This document shows positions 36,579-45,362 of a stretch of DNA of 64,000 bases, piece by piece. Where the stretch lies: positions 310,001 to 374,000 of the forward strand of contig NZ_KB894570.1 of assembly GCF_000374525.1 (NCBI RefSeq), given 5' to 3'. The DNA comes from Amorphus coralli DSM 19760. GTDB lineage: Bacteria > Pseudomonadota > Alphaproteobacteria > Rhizobiales > Amorphaceae. Every line of letters starts with the position of its first letter. Within the stretch, counting starts at the first letter, position 1. A program made the translations under genes and the position numbers. Below the pieces are notes generated by a model. It was given only the letters and a program-made list of their open reading frames with translations, was not told where the DNA came from and ran no database searches.

Positions 36579-38252
36579 CTACATGTTCGGGTAGTTCGGT
36601 CCGCCCGCGCCCTCGGGCACCGTCCAGACGATGTTCTGGTTTGGATCCTTGATGTCGCATGTCTTGCAGTGCACGCAGTTCTGCGCGTTGATGACAAAGC
36701 GCGGATCGCTGTCCTGGTCTACCCATTCGTAGACGCCGGCAGGGCAGTAGCGCTGGGATGGCCCGGCGTAGACCTCCCATTCCGACGCCTTCTGCAGTTC
36801 CATGTCCCGCACCTTGAGATGGACCGGCTGGTCTTCCTCATGGTTCGTATTGGACAGGAAGACAGACGACAGCCGGTCGAAGGACAGCTTTCCGTCCGGC
36901 TTGGGGTAGTCGATGGGTCTGCAGTTCGCAGCCGGTTTCGTCGAAGCCGCGTCCGTCTTGCCATGGGGCAGGGTGCCGAAGGGCGAGACGCCGAACAGCG
37001 ACTGCAGCCACATGTCGAGGCCGCCGAGCCCGATGCCGAGCAGTGTGCCGAAGCGCGACCAGAGCGGCTTCACGTTGCGCACTGTCCACAGGTCGCGCCC
37101 AATCTCCGAGGTCCGCCAAGCGTCGTCATAGCCGGCGATCTCGTCATGAGCCCGGCCCGCCGAGATCGCCTCGTGCACGTGTTCGGCTGCAAGCATTCCC
37201 GAGAGCATCGCGTTGTGGCTACCCTTGATGCGCGGCACGTTCACGAACCCGGCCGAGCAGCCGATGAGAGCTCCGCCCGGAAAGGTCAGCTTGGGAACCG
37301 ACTGGTAACCGCCCTCGGTAATGGCTCGCGCGCCGTAGGCCACCCGTTTGCCACCGTCCAGCGTTTCGGCAATCGTCGGGTGGGTCTTGAAACGCTGAAA
37401 TTCCTCGAACGGGTTGAGGTAGGGGTTCTGGTAGTTCAGGTGAACCACGAAGCCGACGGCAACCTGGTTGTCCTCGAAATGGTAGAGAAACGAACCGCCG
37501 CCGGTTTTTGCGTCGAGCGGCCAGCCGAACGAATGCTGCACGAGGCCGGGTCGGTGCTGCTCCGGCGGGACCGTCCAGATCTCCTTCAGCCCGATACCGA
37601 ACTTCGGCGGCTCGCGGTCGTCCGACAGACCGTACTTGGCTATGGCCATCTTTGACAGCGAGCCGCGCACTCCCTCCGCGAACAGCACATATTTGCCGCG
37701 CAGTTCCATTCCCGGCGTGTAGCTGTCCTTGTGTTCGCCCTGGCGGCCTATCCCCATGTCGCCCGTCGCCACGCCGACCACGGCGCCGTTGTCGTCATGC
37801 AGGATCTCCGACGCGGCAAAGCCCGGGTAGATCTCCACCCCCAGGCTCTCGGCCTTCTCAGCCAGCCAGCGGCACACGTTGCCGAGCGACACCACATAGT
37901 TTCCGTGGTTCGACATCAGCTTGGGCATCAGGAAGTTTGGCAGCCGGATCCCGCCGCTCTGGCCGAGGAACAGGAAGTGATCGTCCGTCACCGCGGTCTT
38001 GATCGGCGTGTCCTCGTCGCGCCATTCCGGAAGCAGCTTGTCGAGGCCGATCGGATCGATAACGGCGCCGGAAAGAATGTGCGCACCGACCTCCGACCCT
38101 TTTTCGAGTACGACGACGGAAAGCTCTTCGCCGGTTTCGGTGGCCAGCTGCATCAGCCGGATGGCGGCGGACAGGCCTGCCGGCCCAGCTCCGACGATGA
38201 CCACGTCATAGTCCATGCTCTCGCGTTCGACGGCGTCTTGCTCTTCGGCCAT
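36579..38252 (-). CDS. Electron transfer flavoprotein-ubiquinone oxidoreductase
   Basis: Passes electrons from ETF (fatty acid and amino acid oxidation) to ubiquinone at the inner membrane. The protein has 557 residues, the usual length. The FAD-binding VVIVGAGPAGLSAAIRLMQL is near residue 17. GSEVGAHILSGAVIDP and LIGCSAGFVNVPRIKG are family motifs. The C-terminal [4Fe-4S] domain has one Cys in CPAGVYEWV and three in NCVHCKTCDIKDP, and ends GGPNYPNM. It is a single gene, divergent from the uracil-DNA glycosylase gene. Confidence 0.96.
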   Translation of the reverse strand: MAEEQDAVERESMDYDVVIVGAGPAGLSAAIRLMQLATETGEELSVVVLEKGSEVGAHILSGAVIDPIGLDKLLPEWRDEDTPIKTAVTDDHFLFLGQSGGIRLPNFLMPKLMSNHGNYVVSLGNVCRWLAEKAESLGVEIYPGFAASEILHDDNGAVVGVATGDMGIGRQGEHKDSYTPGMELRGKYVLFAEGVRGSLSKMAIAKYGLSDDREPPKFGIGLKEIWTVPPEQHRPGLVQHSFGWPLDAKTGGGSFLYHFEDNQVAVGFVVHLNYQNPYLNPFEEFQRFKTHPTIAETLDGGKRVAYGARAITEGGYQSVPKLTFPGGALIGCSAGFVNVPRIKGSHNAMLSGMLAAEHVHEAISAGRAHDEIAGYDDAWRTSEIGRDLWTVRNVKPLWSRFGTLLGIGLGGLDMWLQSLFGVSPFGTLPHGKTDAASTKPAANCRPIDYPKPDGKLSFDRLSSVFLSNTNHEEDQPVHLKVRDMELQKASEWEVYAGPSQRYCPAGVYEWVDQDSDPRFVINAQNCVHCKTCDIKDPNQNIVWTVPEGAGGPNYPNM

Positions 38253-38467
38253 TTCTGTCCTCTGGTCGGTTTGCCGCGCGCCGGGTCAGATCGGGCCGCG
38301 CATCGGGCAACAGGCGAATCCGGAATCGATCCAGAATACTTGCATCACCCGCTCGCCGCGTGAACACTGTCGTTGCGCACGCCTCTCGCACATGGTGCAA
38401 GAGGTCGTTCGGTTTTCCGGCAGGATGTCCGTCCTGACCAACGGACACGCATGGAGAGGGGTTCCGG

Positions 38468-39301
38468 TTGAACGAAAGCGTCGGTCATGACCGGCTTGCC
38501 GCGGCAAGGGCGCTTCTCGGCTGGTACGAGGCGATCGGTGTCGATTCCATCGTCCTGCCGGAAGCAATAGACCGGTTCTCGGTTCCGGCTGCTCCATCTC
38601 CGCCGCTCGTGCCGCGCGTGCCGCAATCGCGCCCGCAAGCCCGCCACCCCGAAACGCCCCCGCATCCCGCACCTTCTGTGGCGGCTCCCGGCTCGGGTGA
38701 CGAGGTGATGCTCGCCCGGAGCGAAGCCGCCCGCGCCGGCTCCTTGGAGGAACTGGAACAGATCCTCGGTACCTTCGAGGGGTGCGCCCTGCGCCAGACA
38801 GCCCGGCGCCTGGTCTTTTCAGACGGCAACCCCGCCGGCCGGCTGATGCTGGTGGGGGAGGCTCCGGGGCGGGACGAGGATGCTCAGGGCAAGCCATTCG
38901 TCGGCCGATCAGGCCAGCTTCTCGACCGTATGCTCGCGGCCATCGGCCTGGATCGGTCCGGAGTCTATATCGCCAATGTCGTGCCCTGGAGGCCGCCCGG
39001 AAACCGGACGCCCAGCCCGCTGGAGACGGAAATCTGCCAGCCGTTCATCGCGCGGCAGATCGAGCTCGCGGACCCGGACGTCCTGATCTTCCTTGGCGGC
39101 GCGGCATCGAAGGCGATCACCGGGTCCTCCGAAGGCATTTTGCGGGCACGCGGCAAATGGTCGAGCCATCACACCGGGCAGCGCGAAATCCCCTGCATGG
39201 CCACGCTGCATCCGGCCTATCTGCTTCGGCAGCCCGCGCAGAAACGACTGGCATGGCGCGACATGTTGGCAATCAGGCGGCGGCTCGACGCGACCGGGTG
39301 A
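38468..39301 (+). CDS. Family 4-like uracil-DNA glycosylase
   Basis: Removes uracil from DNA. The protein has 277 residues: an N-terminal stretch of about 95 that is poorly conserved, then the UDG fold. Motif 1 is GEAPGRDEDAQGKPFVG, which is family-4 type. NVVPWRPPGNRTP follows, and the His motif is HPAYLLR. The start is TTG at 38468: GGAGAGGGG lies 7 bases before it, and the ATG at 38451 runs into a stop after six codons. Family 4 enzymes normally hold a [4Fe-4S] cluster with four cysteines. Here the first motif reads GCALRQTA, so the second Cys of the usual CxxC is Arg, and only three cysteines remain in the protein. Confidence 0.9.
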   Translation: MNESVGHDRLAAARALLGWYEAIGVDSIVLPEAIDRFSVPAAPSPPLVPRVPQSRPQARHPETPPHPAPSVAAPGSGDEVMLARSEAARAGSLEELEQILGTFEGCALRQTARRLVFSDGNPAGRLMLVGEAPGRDEDAQGKPFVGRSGQLLDRMLAAIGLDRSGVYIANVVPWRPPGNRTPSPLETEICQPFIARQIELADPDVLIFLGGAASKAITGSSEGILRARGKWSSHHTGQREIPCMATLHPAYLLRQPAQKRLAWRDMLAIRRRLDATG

Positions 39302-39339
39302 CGGCGAAGCCCGCCTCGACTGTCGCACGTCCGCTACAT

Positions 39340-39356
39340 ATCGTCTCTAGGACGAT
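39340..39356. promoter_or_regulatory. Small palindrome upstream of the bd oxidase operon
   Basis: ATCGTC and GACGAT flank a five-base TCTAG centre (perfect 6-bp arms), about 130 bases before the cydA-like start. It could be an operator; no regulator is known. Confidence 0.25.
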
Positions 39357-39488
39357 TCTATGTCTCGCTGCGGCGCACAGGCGGCACTAGTACCAATCTT
39401 GTCGTCCGGCGGTCTGCCAGAGACAGGATACGACGACCGGGTTCGCCAAGGGGGCTGCCGTCAGGTCGGTGATTGAGGAGGCGTGACG

Positions 39489-40889
39489 ATGGACATTGAT
39501 CCCCTTATCTTTTCGAGAATCCAGTTCGCCTTCACCATCTCCTTCCACGTCATCTTCCCCTCCTTCACGATCGGCCTTGCCGCCTGGATCGCGACGCTGG
39601 AAGGCATGTGGCTATTCTCCAAGAACGAGCGCTACCACACGTTGGCGCGCTTCTGGACGAAGATCTTCGCCGTGTCCTTCGGCATGGGCGTCGTCTCCGG
39701 CATCGTGATGAGCTACCAGTTCGGCACCAACTGGGCCGAATATTCGCGCATCGTCGGCAATGTCGTCGCCCCGCTGATCGGCTATGAGGTCCTGACCGCC
39801 TTCTTCCTCGAGGCAACGTTCCTCGGCATCATGCTGTTCGGCTGGAACCGGGTTCCGCCGTGGCTGCACTTTACCGCCTCCGTGCTCGTGGCCCTCGGCA
39901 CGGCGATGTCGGCCTTCTGGATTCTGTCCGCGAATTCGTGGATGCAGTATCCGGCCGGCCACGCCATGCAGGGCGACATCGCGGTTCCGGCGGACTGGCT
40001 GCAGGTCATCTTTTCGCCGACCTTCCCGACGCGCTTCCTGCACATGTTGTTCGCCGCCTACATCACCACCGCCTTCGTGGTGTTTGCCATGGGTGCGCGC
40101 TACTGGCTGCAGGGCCGCTTCATCGAGCACGCCGAGACCATGCTGAAGATGGCACTCGGCCTCCTCATCGTTCTCGTGCCGCTCCAGCTTCTCGTGGGTG
40201 ACCGGGCCGGCACCACCGTCGCGGAGTATCAGCCGACGAAGCTCGCCGCGATCGAGGCGCACTGGGACGGCAACGAGTCGCCCGTGTCCTTCGTCCTGTT
40301 TGCCTGGCCCAACGAGGAGCAGGAGCGGAACGACTACGCCATCACCATCCCGCACGTCGCGAGCCTGCTGATCACTCACACCTGGGACGGCAAGTTCCCC
40401 GGCCTGACCGACGTACCGCGCGAGGACCGTCCGCCCGTCTGGCCGGTGTTCTTCTCCTTCCGCATCATGGTGGGCCTCGGTCTGGTCATGCTCGCGACCG
40501 TCGTCGTGGGCGGGGTGCTCTGGTACCGGGACCGGCTGTTCTCCACCGGCCTCTATCTGAGAACGGTTTCGCTGATGTGGCCCATCGGCTTCATTACAGT
40601 GCTGTGCGGCTGGTTCACTACGGAAATCGGCCGTCAGCCCTGGATAGCGACCGGCATTCTAAGAACGGAGGATGCCGTCTCGCCCATTTCGGGCGGCGCG
40701 GTGATTGTGTCGCTGGCCCTGTTCGTCCTCGTCTACGCCACGGTGTTCTCGGCCGGCATCTACTACATCAACCGGCTCCTCAAGCGCGGCCCCGAACCAA
40801 CCGGGTCGGGCGGCGAGGGCACATCCAGCAGACGTCCGATGTCCTTCGCCAAGGACGCCGGCCGTGAAGCCATCCAGGCAGGGGAGTAA
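39489..40889 (+). CDS. Cytochrome bd-type quinol oxidase subunit I (CIO type)
   Basis: Quinol oxidase subunit carrying hemes b558, b595 and d. The protein has 466 residues, starting MDIDPLIFSRIQFAFTISFHVIFPSF; the His near 21 is a heme ligand. Helices pack as in CydA, with GRQPWIATGILRT near the end. The loop between helices 6 and 7 (Q-loop) is short, as in the cyanide-insensitive oxidase group (CioA). The frame opens with GTG at 39483, two codons before the ATG; I chose the ATG. cydB-like follows after 6 bases. No cydX-like small gene is seen behind cydB. Confidence 0.93.
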   Translation: MDIDPLIFSRIQFAFTISFHVIFPSFTIGLAAWIATLEGMWLFSKNERYHTLARFWTKIFAVSFGMGVVSGIVMSYQFGTNWAEYSRIVGNVVAPLIGYEVLTAFFLEATFLGIMLFGWNRVPPWLHFTASVLVALGTAMSAFWILSANSWMQYPAGHAMQGDIAVPADWLQVIFSPTFPTRFLHMLFAAYITTAFVVFAMGARYWLQGRFIEHAETMLKMALGLLIVLVPLQLLVGDRAGTTVAEYQPTKLAAIEAHWDGNESPVSFVLFAWPNEEQERNDYAITIPHVASLLITHTWDGKFPGLTDVPREDRPPVWPVFFSFRIMVGLGLVMLATVVVGGVLWYRDRLFSTGLYLRTVSLMWPIGFITVLCGWFTTEIGRQPWIATGILRTEDAVSPISGGAVIVSLALFVLVYATVFSAGIYYINRLLKRGPEPTGSGGEGTSSRRPMSFAKDAGREAIQAGE

Positions 40890-40895
40890 GTCGAT

Positions 40896-41900
40896 ATGGA
40901 AACCTATCTTCCCGTCATCTGGGGTGGCCTCATCGCCGCGGCGATCACCCTCTACGTCATCCTCGACGGCTTCGACCTTGGCATCGGCATCCTGTTTCCG
41001 TTCGGCCGCAGCGAGGCCGAACGCGACCACATGATGAACTCGGTGGCTCCCTTCTGGGATGGCAACGAGACCTGGCTGATCCTCGGCGGCGGCGGGCTCT
41101 GGGTGGCGTTCCCCTCGGCCTTCTCCGTCATCATGCCGGCCATGTACATTCCGGTGATCCTGATGCTCCTTGCCCTGGTGTTCCGGGGCGTGGCGTTCGA
41201 ATTCCGGTTCGTCTCCAAGCCGCATCACAAGATGTGGGACATCGCTTTTTCGGCCGGGTCAATCGTGGCGGCCTTCTGTCAGGGGCTGGTGCTCGGCGGC
41301 GTGTTGGACGGCATCGCCGTGACCGACGGCCAGTTCTCCGGTGGACCGTTCGACTTCCTGTCGCCGTTCGCCATTGCCTGCGGGCTTGGGCTGATCTGCG
41401 GCTACGCGCTTCTCGGTTCGACGTGGCTGATGATGCGGGTCGACGGCACGGCCGGCGTCAAGGCGCGGGGCTGGGCATTCACCGCGCTGGTGCTGATGCT
41501 GATCTTCATCGTCGTGGTGTCGATCTGGACGCCGCTCTTCGACCAGCACATCGCCGAGCGCTGGTTCTCCCGGCCGAACATCTACGTTCTCTGGCTGGTT
41601 CCGCTGGCGACGGCCGCACTCGCCCTCGTGGCCATGCGCGGTATCGATGCCCACAAGGGCTTCCAGGCGTTCGCGGCCTCCGTCGGCCTCTATCTGCTCT
41701 GCTTCCTGGGGCTCGGCATCTCCACCTTCCCCTATCTCATCCCGCCCACTCTGACGGTCTGGGATACGGCGGCGGTGCCGGCGAGCCAGCTGTTCACGCT
41801 GTTCGGCATCCTCGTGATGCTGCCGATCATCCTGATGTACACCGCCTTCGTCTACTGGACGTTCCGCGGCAAGCTGGCGGAAGGCGAGGGCTACCACTAG
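40896..41900 (+). CDS. Cytochrome bd-type quinol oxidase subunit II (CIO type)
   Basis: Structural partner of subunit I. The protein has 334 residues, shorter than E. coli CydB and in line with CioB. It begins METYLPVIWGGLIAAAITLYV, with VILDGFDLGIGILFPF and DGNETWLILGGGGLWVAFP, both hallmarks. Eight or nine hydrophobic helices follow. Operon with subunit I; cydDC assembly genes are not adjacent. High-affinity oxidases of this kind help at low oxygen or when the main oxidases are poisoned. Confidence 0.93.
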   Translation: METYLPVIWGGLIAAAITLYVILDGFDLGIGILFPFGRSEAERDHMMNSVAPFWDGNETWLILGGGGLWVAFPSAFSVIMPAMYIPVILMLLALVFRGVAFEFRFVSKPHHKMWDIAFSAGSIVAAFCQGLVLGGVLDGIAVTDGQFSGGPFDFLSPFAIACGLGLICGYALLGSTWLMMRVDGTAGVKARGWAFTALVLMLIFIVVVSIWTPLFDQHIAERWFSRPNIYVLWLVPLATAALALVAMRGIDAHKGFQAFAASVGLYLLCFLGLGISTFPYLIPPTLTVWDTAAVPASQLFTLFGILVMLPIILMYTAFVYWTFRGKLAEGEGYH

Positions 41901-41946
41901 CGCCGCAGCCTGCCTCTGCCGACAACGGCCTCCCTTGGAGGTTTGG

Positions 41947-41975
41947 AGAGCGCGCGTTGTGCCGATGCGCGCTCT
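41947..41975 (+). terminator. Probable terminator after the bd oxidase operon
   Basis: AGAGCGCGC at 41947-41955 pairs perfectly with GCGCGCTCT at 41967-41975. Only TT follows, so termination may be weak. Confidence 0.45.
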
Positions 41976-42037
41976 TCCCATATCTGGACGATCGCCTGCC
42001 GTCGCCGCTCAATCTCCGCACATGAAAGGACACAGCC

Positions 42038-42886
42038 GTGATCGACAGTCTCCGTTCGCTCCTGCCGGCCCGCTGGAAGAAGTCGAAGCCTGTGATTCCG
42101 GTCGTTCGGGTCTCCGGTGCCATCGGCATGGCCACGCCGCTGCGGCCGGGCGTGACCATCGGCACCATGGCGCCGGTCCTGGAGAAGGCGTTCTCGGTCA
42201 AGAAGGCTCCGGCCGTTGCCATCGTGATCAACTCGCCGGGCGGTTCTCCCGTGCAGTCGCACCTGATCTACAAGCGCATCCGGGCCCTTTCTGAAGAAAA
42301 GCAGAAGCCGGTCCTGATTTTTGTCGAAGATGTCTGTGCGTCAGGCGGCTATATGATCGCCGTCGCCGGCGACGAGATCCATGTCGACGAACATTCGATC
42401 GTCGGCTCCATCGGCGTCGTTTCCCAGGGGTTCGGCTTTGTCGGCCTGATCGACAAGCTCGGAATCGATCGCCGCGTCTATACGTCGGGCGACCGCAAGG
42501 CGATCCTGGATCCGTTTCGTCCCGAACGGCAGGAGGACGTGGATCATCTGTTGCATCTCCAGGAGGAGGTGCACGCAGAGTTCCGGGATCTGGTCAAGGG
42601 CCGACGCGGGGATCTCCTGACCGATGCGGAAGACCTCTTCTCCGGTCTCTTCTGGACAGGCCGAACCGCCGTGGGCCTCGGCCTTGCCGACCAGATCGGC
42701 GACGTGCGGTCCGTCCTGAAGGCGCGGTATGGCGCGGACACGATCCTCAAGGTTATCTCCGCACCCCGCGCCATGCCGTTCCGGCGGCCCCCTGCTGGCG
42801 TCGGTCTGCCGGACTTTCGGAGCATGCCGGAAGAGGCGCTGTCGGCGCTGGAGGAGCGTTCGCTCTGGAGCCGCTACGGCCTTTAA
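42038..42886 (+). CDS. S49 family serine peptidase (SppA/SohB-like)
   Basis: The protein has 282 residues, one protease domain. NSPGGSPVQSHLIYKRI and DVCASGGYMIAVAGDEI hold the oxyanion region and the nucleophile Ser in ASGGY; GSIGVV and the lysine in TSGDRKAILDPF complete the expected Ser-Lys dyad. There is no clear signal peptide, only a basic N-terminus, so it is probably peripheral or cytoplasmic. GTG start at 42038. It precedes the glyQ region as in other rhizobia. Confidence 0.92.
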   Translation: MIDSLRSLLPARWKKSKPVIPVVRVSGAIGMATPLRPGVTIGTMAPVLEKAFSVKKAPAVAIVINSPGGSPVQSHLIYKRIRALSEEKQKPVLIFVEDVCASGGYMIAVAGDEIHVDEHSIVGSIGVVSQGFGFVGLIDKLGIDRRVYTSGDRKAILDPFRPERQEDVDHLLHLQEEVHAEFRDLVKGRRGDLLTDAEDLFSGLFWTGRTAVGLGLADQIGDVRSVLKARYGADTILKVISAPRAMPFRRPPAGVGLPDFRSMPEEALSALEERSLWSRYGL

Positions 42887-43003
42887 ACGGCTGTGCGAGG
42901 TCGGGCGCAGCGGCGGCCTCTTCCATCGGCCGGCCGCAATCCCTAGATCCATTGTGCCTCGATGGGCCGTTCACCGGTCCTGGGTGCGCGAAGGGAGTGT
43001 TTC

Positions 43004-43192
43004 ATGCCTCAGCTCGTTTTTCTTGCGGTCGCGGCCGGCGCGGCGTGGCTCGGCTCCCGCTGGGTCAAGCGCGAACTGAACCGCGTCGGCGATCGCATGC
43101 GCCATCCGAGCGCTGCGCGGTCCCATGACCAGGGCGCCCGGCTGGCCCGGGACCCGGCAACCGGTGTCTACCGGCCAGAAAAGGTCCGCTGA
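43004..43192 (+). CDS. Small single-helix membrane protein, unknown function
   Basis: 62 residues. The N-terminus is hydrophobic (PQLVFLAVAAGAAWLGSRWV) and can form one membrane helix. The rest is charged and ends DPATGVYRPEKVR, a pattern I recall from small conserved proteins of Hyphomicrobiales next to S49 peptidase genes. AAGGGAG lies before the ATG. Hypothetical; function not recognised. Confidence 0.7.
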   Translation: MPQLVFLAVAAGAAWLGSRWVKRELNRVGDRMRHPSAARSHDQGARLARDPATGVYRPEKVR

Positions 43193-43217
43193 GGCGCCCG
43201 CGCTGAAACGCTGTGGA

Positions 43218-43252
43218 CCGAGACGGAGTGCAGTCCGCATTCTCCGCCTCGG
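43218..43252. terminator. Hairpin between two convergent small genes
   Basis: CCGAGACGGAG and CTCCGCCTCGG pair at 10 of 11 positions with a 13-base loop. There is no T-run on either strand, so this is a possible bidirectional end only. Confidence 0.35.
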
Positions 43253-43294
43253 CCCTTGTCGATCCGTTCTTTTCGGCCGCGATTCACCCATCGA

Positions 43295-43711
43295 TCAGCG
43301 ATAGGGGCGAATGACCTCGCCGCAGTCGCGGTAGACCACCATGCGTCCATCCGGAAGCAGATCCTGGCGCAGGTAGCAGCTCTCGTTCGCCCGGTAGGCC
43401 CGCATCGTCCGAGGCCGCGGATTGTTGGTGCCGGGATAGCGCGGCAGGGCGGCTGGCGCCGCGGCACCACCGCCATGCCCGCCGCCGGATTTCAGGACGC
43501 CATCCTCAATGTAGGCGTTCGGGTCAGCGCAGCCGGTGCAGACGATGACCCGTTCCGAGCCGCCGCGATCGCCTCCGGCGGAGTGACCGCCCCCTCCGCC
43601 GCGACCGCCGTTGCCGTTGGACTGGGCCATCGCCGTGGCGGCGGTTGCCATCACGACGATTGAGATGACGAGGGCGGATGTCGCCACTGAAGTAAGTCTG
43701 GTCGTGGACAT
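43295..43711 (-). CDS. Secreted glycine-rich protein, unknown function
   Basis: 138 residues. A signal peptide (ALVISIVVMATAATAMAQ) is followed by a Gly/Ser-rich stretch and then a domain with four cysteines: VCTGCADPNAY, ESCYLRQDLL and YRDCGEVIRPYR. The paired cysteines suggest disulfides in the periplasm or outside. TGGAGG lies 7 bases before the ATG. It comes right after a 60-residue gene on the same strand, probably as one transcript. Not recognised. Confidence 0.65.
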   Translation of the reverse strand: MSTTRLTSVATSALVISIVVMATAATAMAQSNGNGGRGGGGGHSAGGDRGGSERVIVCTGCADPNAYIEDGVLKSGGGHGGGAAAPAALPRYPGTNNPRPRTMRAYRANESCYLRQDLLPDGRMVVYRDCGEVIRPYR

Positions 43712-43724
43712 GTCGAACCTCCAT

Positions 43725-43907
43725 TCAAGCCTGCTGGTGAGGCACGCCCGCCAGGCCCGCTAATGCGGGAACGGGCGCGATCGAAGGCACGGCGTGGGGC
43801 TCCTGGGAGGCTGAGAGACGGCTTGCGGAGAGTGCGGCCCTGCGGCCCTTTCCCAGCGCTCCGAGGATCGGAAGGCTGATGGCTGTGAGTGCTCCGTGCG
43901 ACGTCAT
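43725..43907 (-). CDS. Small hypothetical protein (60 residues)
   Basis: It starts MTSHGALTAISLPILGALGKG, after AAGGGAG at good spacing. It is rich in Ala, Ser and Pro with no known motif. It ends 13 bases before the secreted glycine-rich gene, so the two may be co-expressed. It could also be only a leader; coding is supported mainly by the ribosome-binding site. Confidence 0.4.
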   Translation of the reverse strand: MTSHGALTAISLPILGALGKGRRAALSASRLSASQEPHAVPSIAPVPALAGLAGVPHQQA

Positions 43908-44056
43908 GGTGTTCTCCCTTGCCCGATCGCGATGCCAAGCGACAGGAGGAGAATTCGGTACTTCCAGGCGGGACAACAGGGGCAGAGCAGGGAACAAGCG
44001 CTGGACTGTGATGGCCGGCACGCCGGAACGCTTCGAAGGTGACGCGGGTCACGCGC

Positions 44057-44083
44057 TTGACCGGGCGCGGGGGCGTGCATAGC
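44057..44083 (+). promoter_or_regulatory. Candidate promoter of glyQ
   Basis: TTGACC at 44057-44062 and CATAGC at 44078-44083 (15-base spacing, short), about 105 bases before the glyQ start. Confidence 0.3.
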
Positions 44084-44186
44084 GTGCCGCCGACATTCCC
44101 CGGACGTGGCCGTTCTCGCCATATCGTCCGAATCCGATCGAGTCCCGCCTGCGCCCTGCGGCGCTGCCAACCGCCCGAAGCCATCG

Positions 44187-45131
44187 ATGACCGAGACCGA
44201 CCCGCTTTCCCCGAAGACCTCGTTCCAGGGGCTGATCCTGACGCTGCAGCGCTTCTGGGCAGCTCAGGGCTGCGTTGTTCTGCAGCCCTATGACATGGAG
44301 GTGGGAGCGGGCACCTTTCATCCGGCAACGACGCTGCGGGCGCTTGGGCCCCGGACGTGGAACGCCGCCTACGTCCAGCCCTCACGGCGACCGACTGACG
44401 GACGCTACGGCGAGAACCCGAACCGTCTGCAGCATTACTACCAGTTTCAGGTGATCCTGAAGCCGAGCCCGCCGAACCTGCAGCAGCTCTACCTGCAGAG
44501 CCTGGAGGCGATCGGCATCGACATGGGCGTCCATGACGTCCGATTTGTCGAGGACGACTGGGAAAGCCCGACGCTGGGCGCCTGGGGACTTGGCTGGGAG
44601 TGCTGGTGCGACGGCATGGAAGTGTCGCAGTTCACCTATTTCCAGCAGGTGGCCGGCTTCGAGTGTTCACCGGTGGCGGGAGAGCTTACCTACGGGCTGG
44701 AGCGCCTGGCCATGTACGTGCAGGGGGTCGACAACGTCTACAACTTGAACTTCAACGGCCGAGAGGGCGCCGAGCGCGTCAACTACGGCGACGTCTTCCT
44801 GCAGGCCGAACAGGAATATTCCCGGCATAATTTCGAATACGCCGATACCGAGATTCTCCTGCGCCATTTCCGCGACGCTGAGAAGGAATGCCAGGCGCTG
44901 GTCGATGCCGGCTGGACGGGCGAGGGCCAGAACCGTCGCCACCTGATGGCGCAACCCGCCTACGACCAGTGCATCAAGGCGAGCCACATCTTCAACCTGC
45001 TCGATGCGCGCGGCGTCATCTCTGTGACGGAACGCCAGAGCTACATCCTGCGGGTCCGCACCTTGGCGCGCGCCTGCGGCGAAGCCTGGCTGGCGACTCA
45101 CGCCGGTGGCGCCGAGCCGGTGGCGGCCTAA
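44187..45131 (+). CDS. glyQ: Glycyl-tRNA synthetase alpha subunit
   Basis: Catalytic class II subunit of the bacterial alpha2beta2 GlyRS. The protein has 314 residues. [54 protein letters not shown] and [19 protein letters not shown] (each shortened here) are near-invariant in GlyQ. I chose the ATG at 44187 because the 27 codons upstream do not resemble the family. The beta subunit gene lies downstream on the same strand, separated by an OmpA-like gene on the opposite strand. Confidence 0.97.
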   Translation: MTETDPLSPKTSFQGLILTLQRFWAAQGCVVLQPYDMEVGAGTFHPATTLRALGPRTWNAAYVQPSRRPTDGRYGENPNRLQHYYQFQVILKPSPPNLQQLYLQSLEAIGIDMGVHDVRFVEDDWESPTLGAWGLGWECWCDGMEVSQFTYFQQVAGFECSPVAGELTYGLERLAMYVQGVDNVYNLNFNGREGAERVNYGDVFLQAEQEYSRHNFEYADTEILLRHFRDAEKECQALVDAGWTGEGQNRRHLMAQPAYDQCIKASHIFNLLDARGVISVTERQSYILRVRTLARACGEAWLATHAGGAEPVAA

Positions 45132-45266
45132 TCCTTTACCGCTCACGCCGAGCTCGCTTCGCTCACCGGCTCCGCGGGGGCGGCCTCCGGCCGTCGCGCG
45201 GTCGCGCTCTGTTGGAGTAGTCCGGATGGGCCGAATTTGATGGTGAGAGCCCGCACCATCCTCCGC

Positions 45267-45345
45267 TCATCCCTGCGCACGCGGGGATCCAGGGCCGCAG
45301 GTGACGGACTCGGAGTTCCGTCGCCCTGGACCCCGGCTCGCGCCG
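45267..45345. repeat. Dispersed palindromic intergenic element
   Basis: The sequence begins CATCCCTGCGCACGCGGGGA and has arms GGGGATCCAGGG (45283-45294) and CCCTGGACCCC (45324-45334). The pattern resembles the CATCCCCGCG-type repeats that are scattered between genes in many alphaproteobacteria. Lying between the convergent glyQ and OmpA-like genes, it may act as a terminator in both directions. Confidence 0.55.
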
Positions 45346-45362
45346 CGATGAACGGCCCACCC

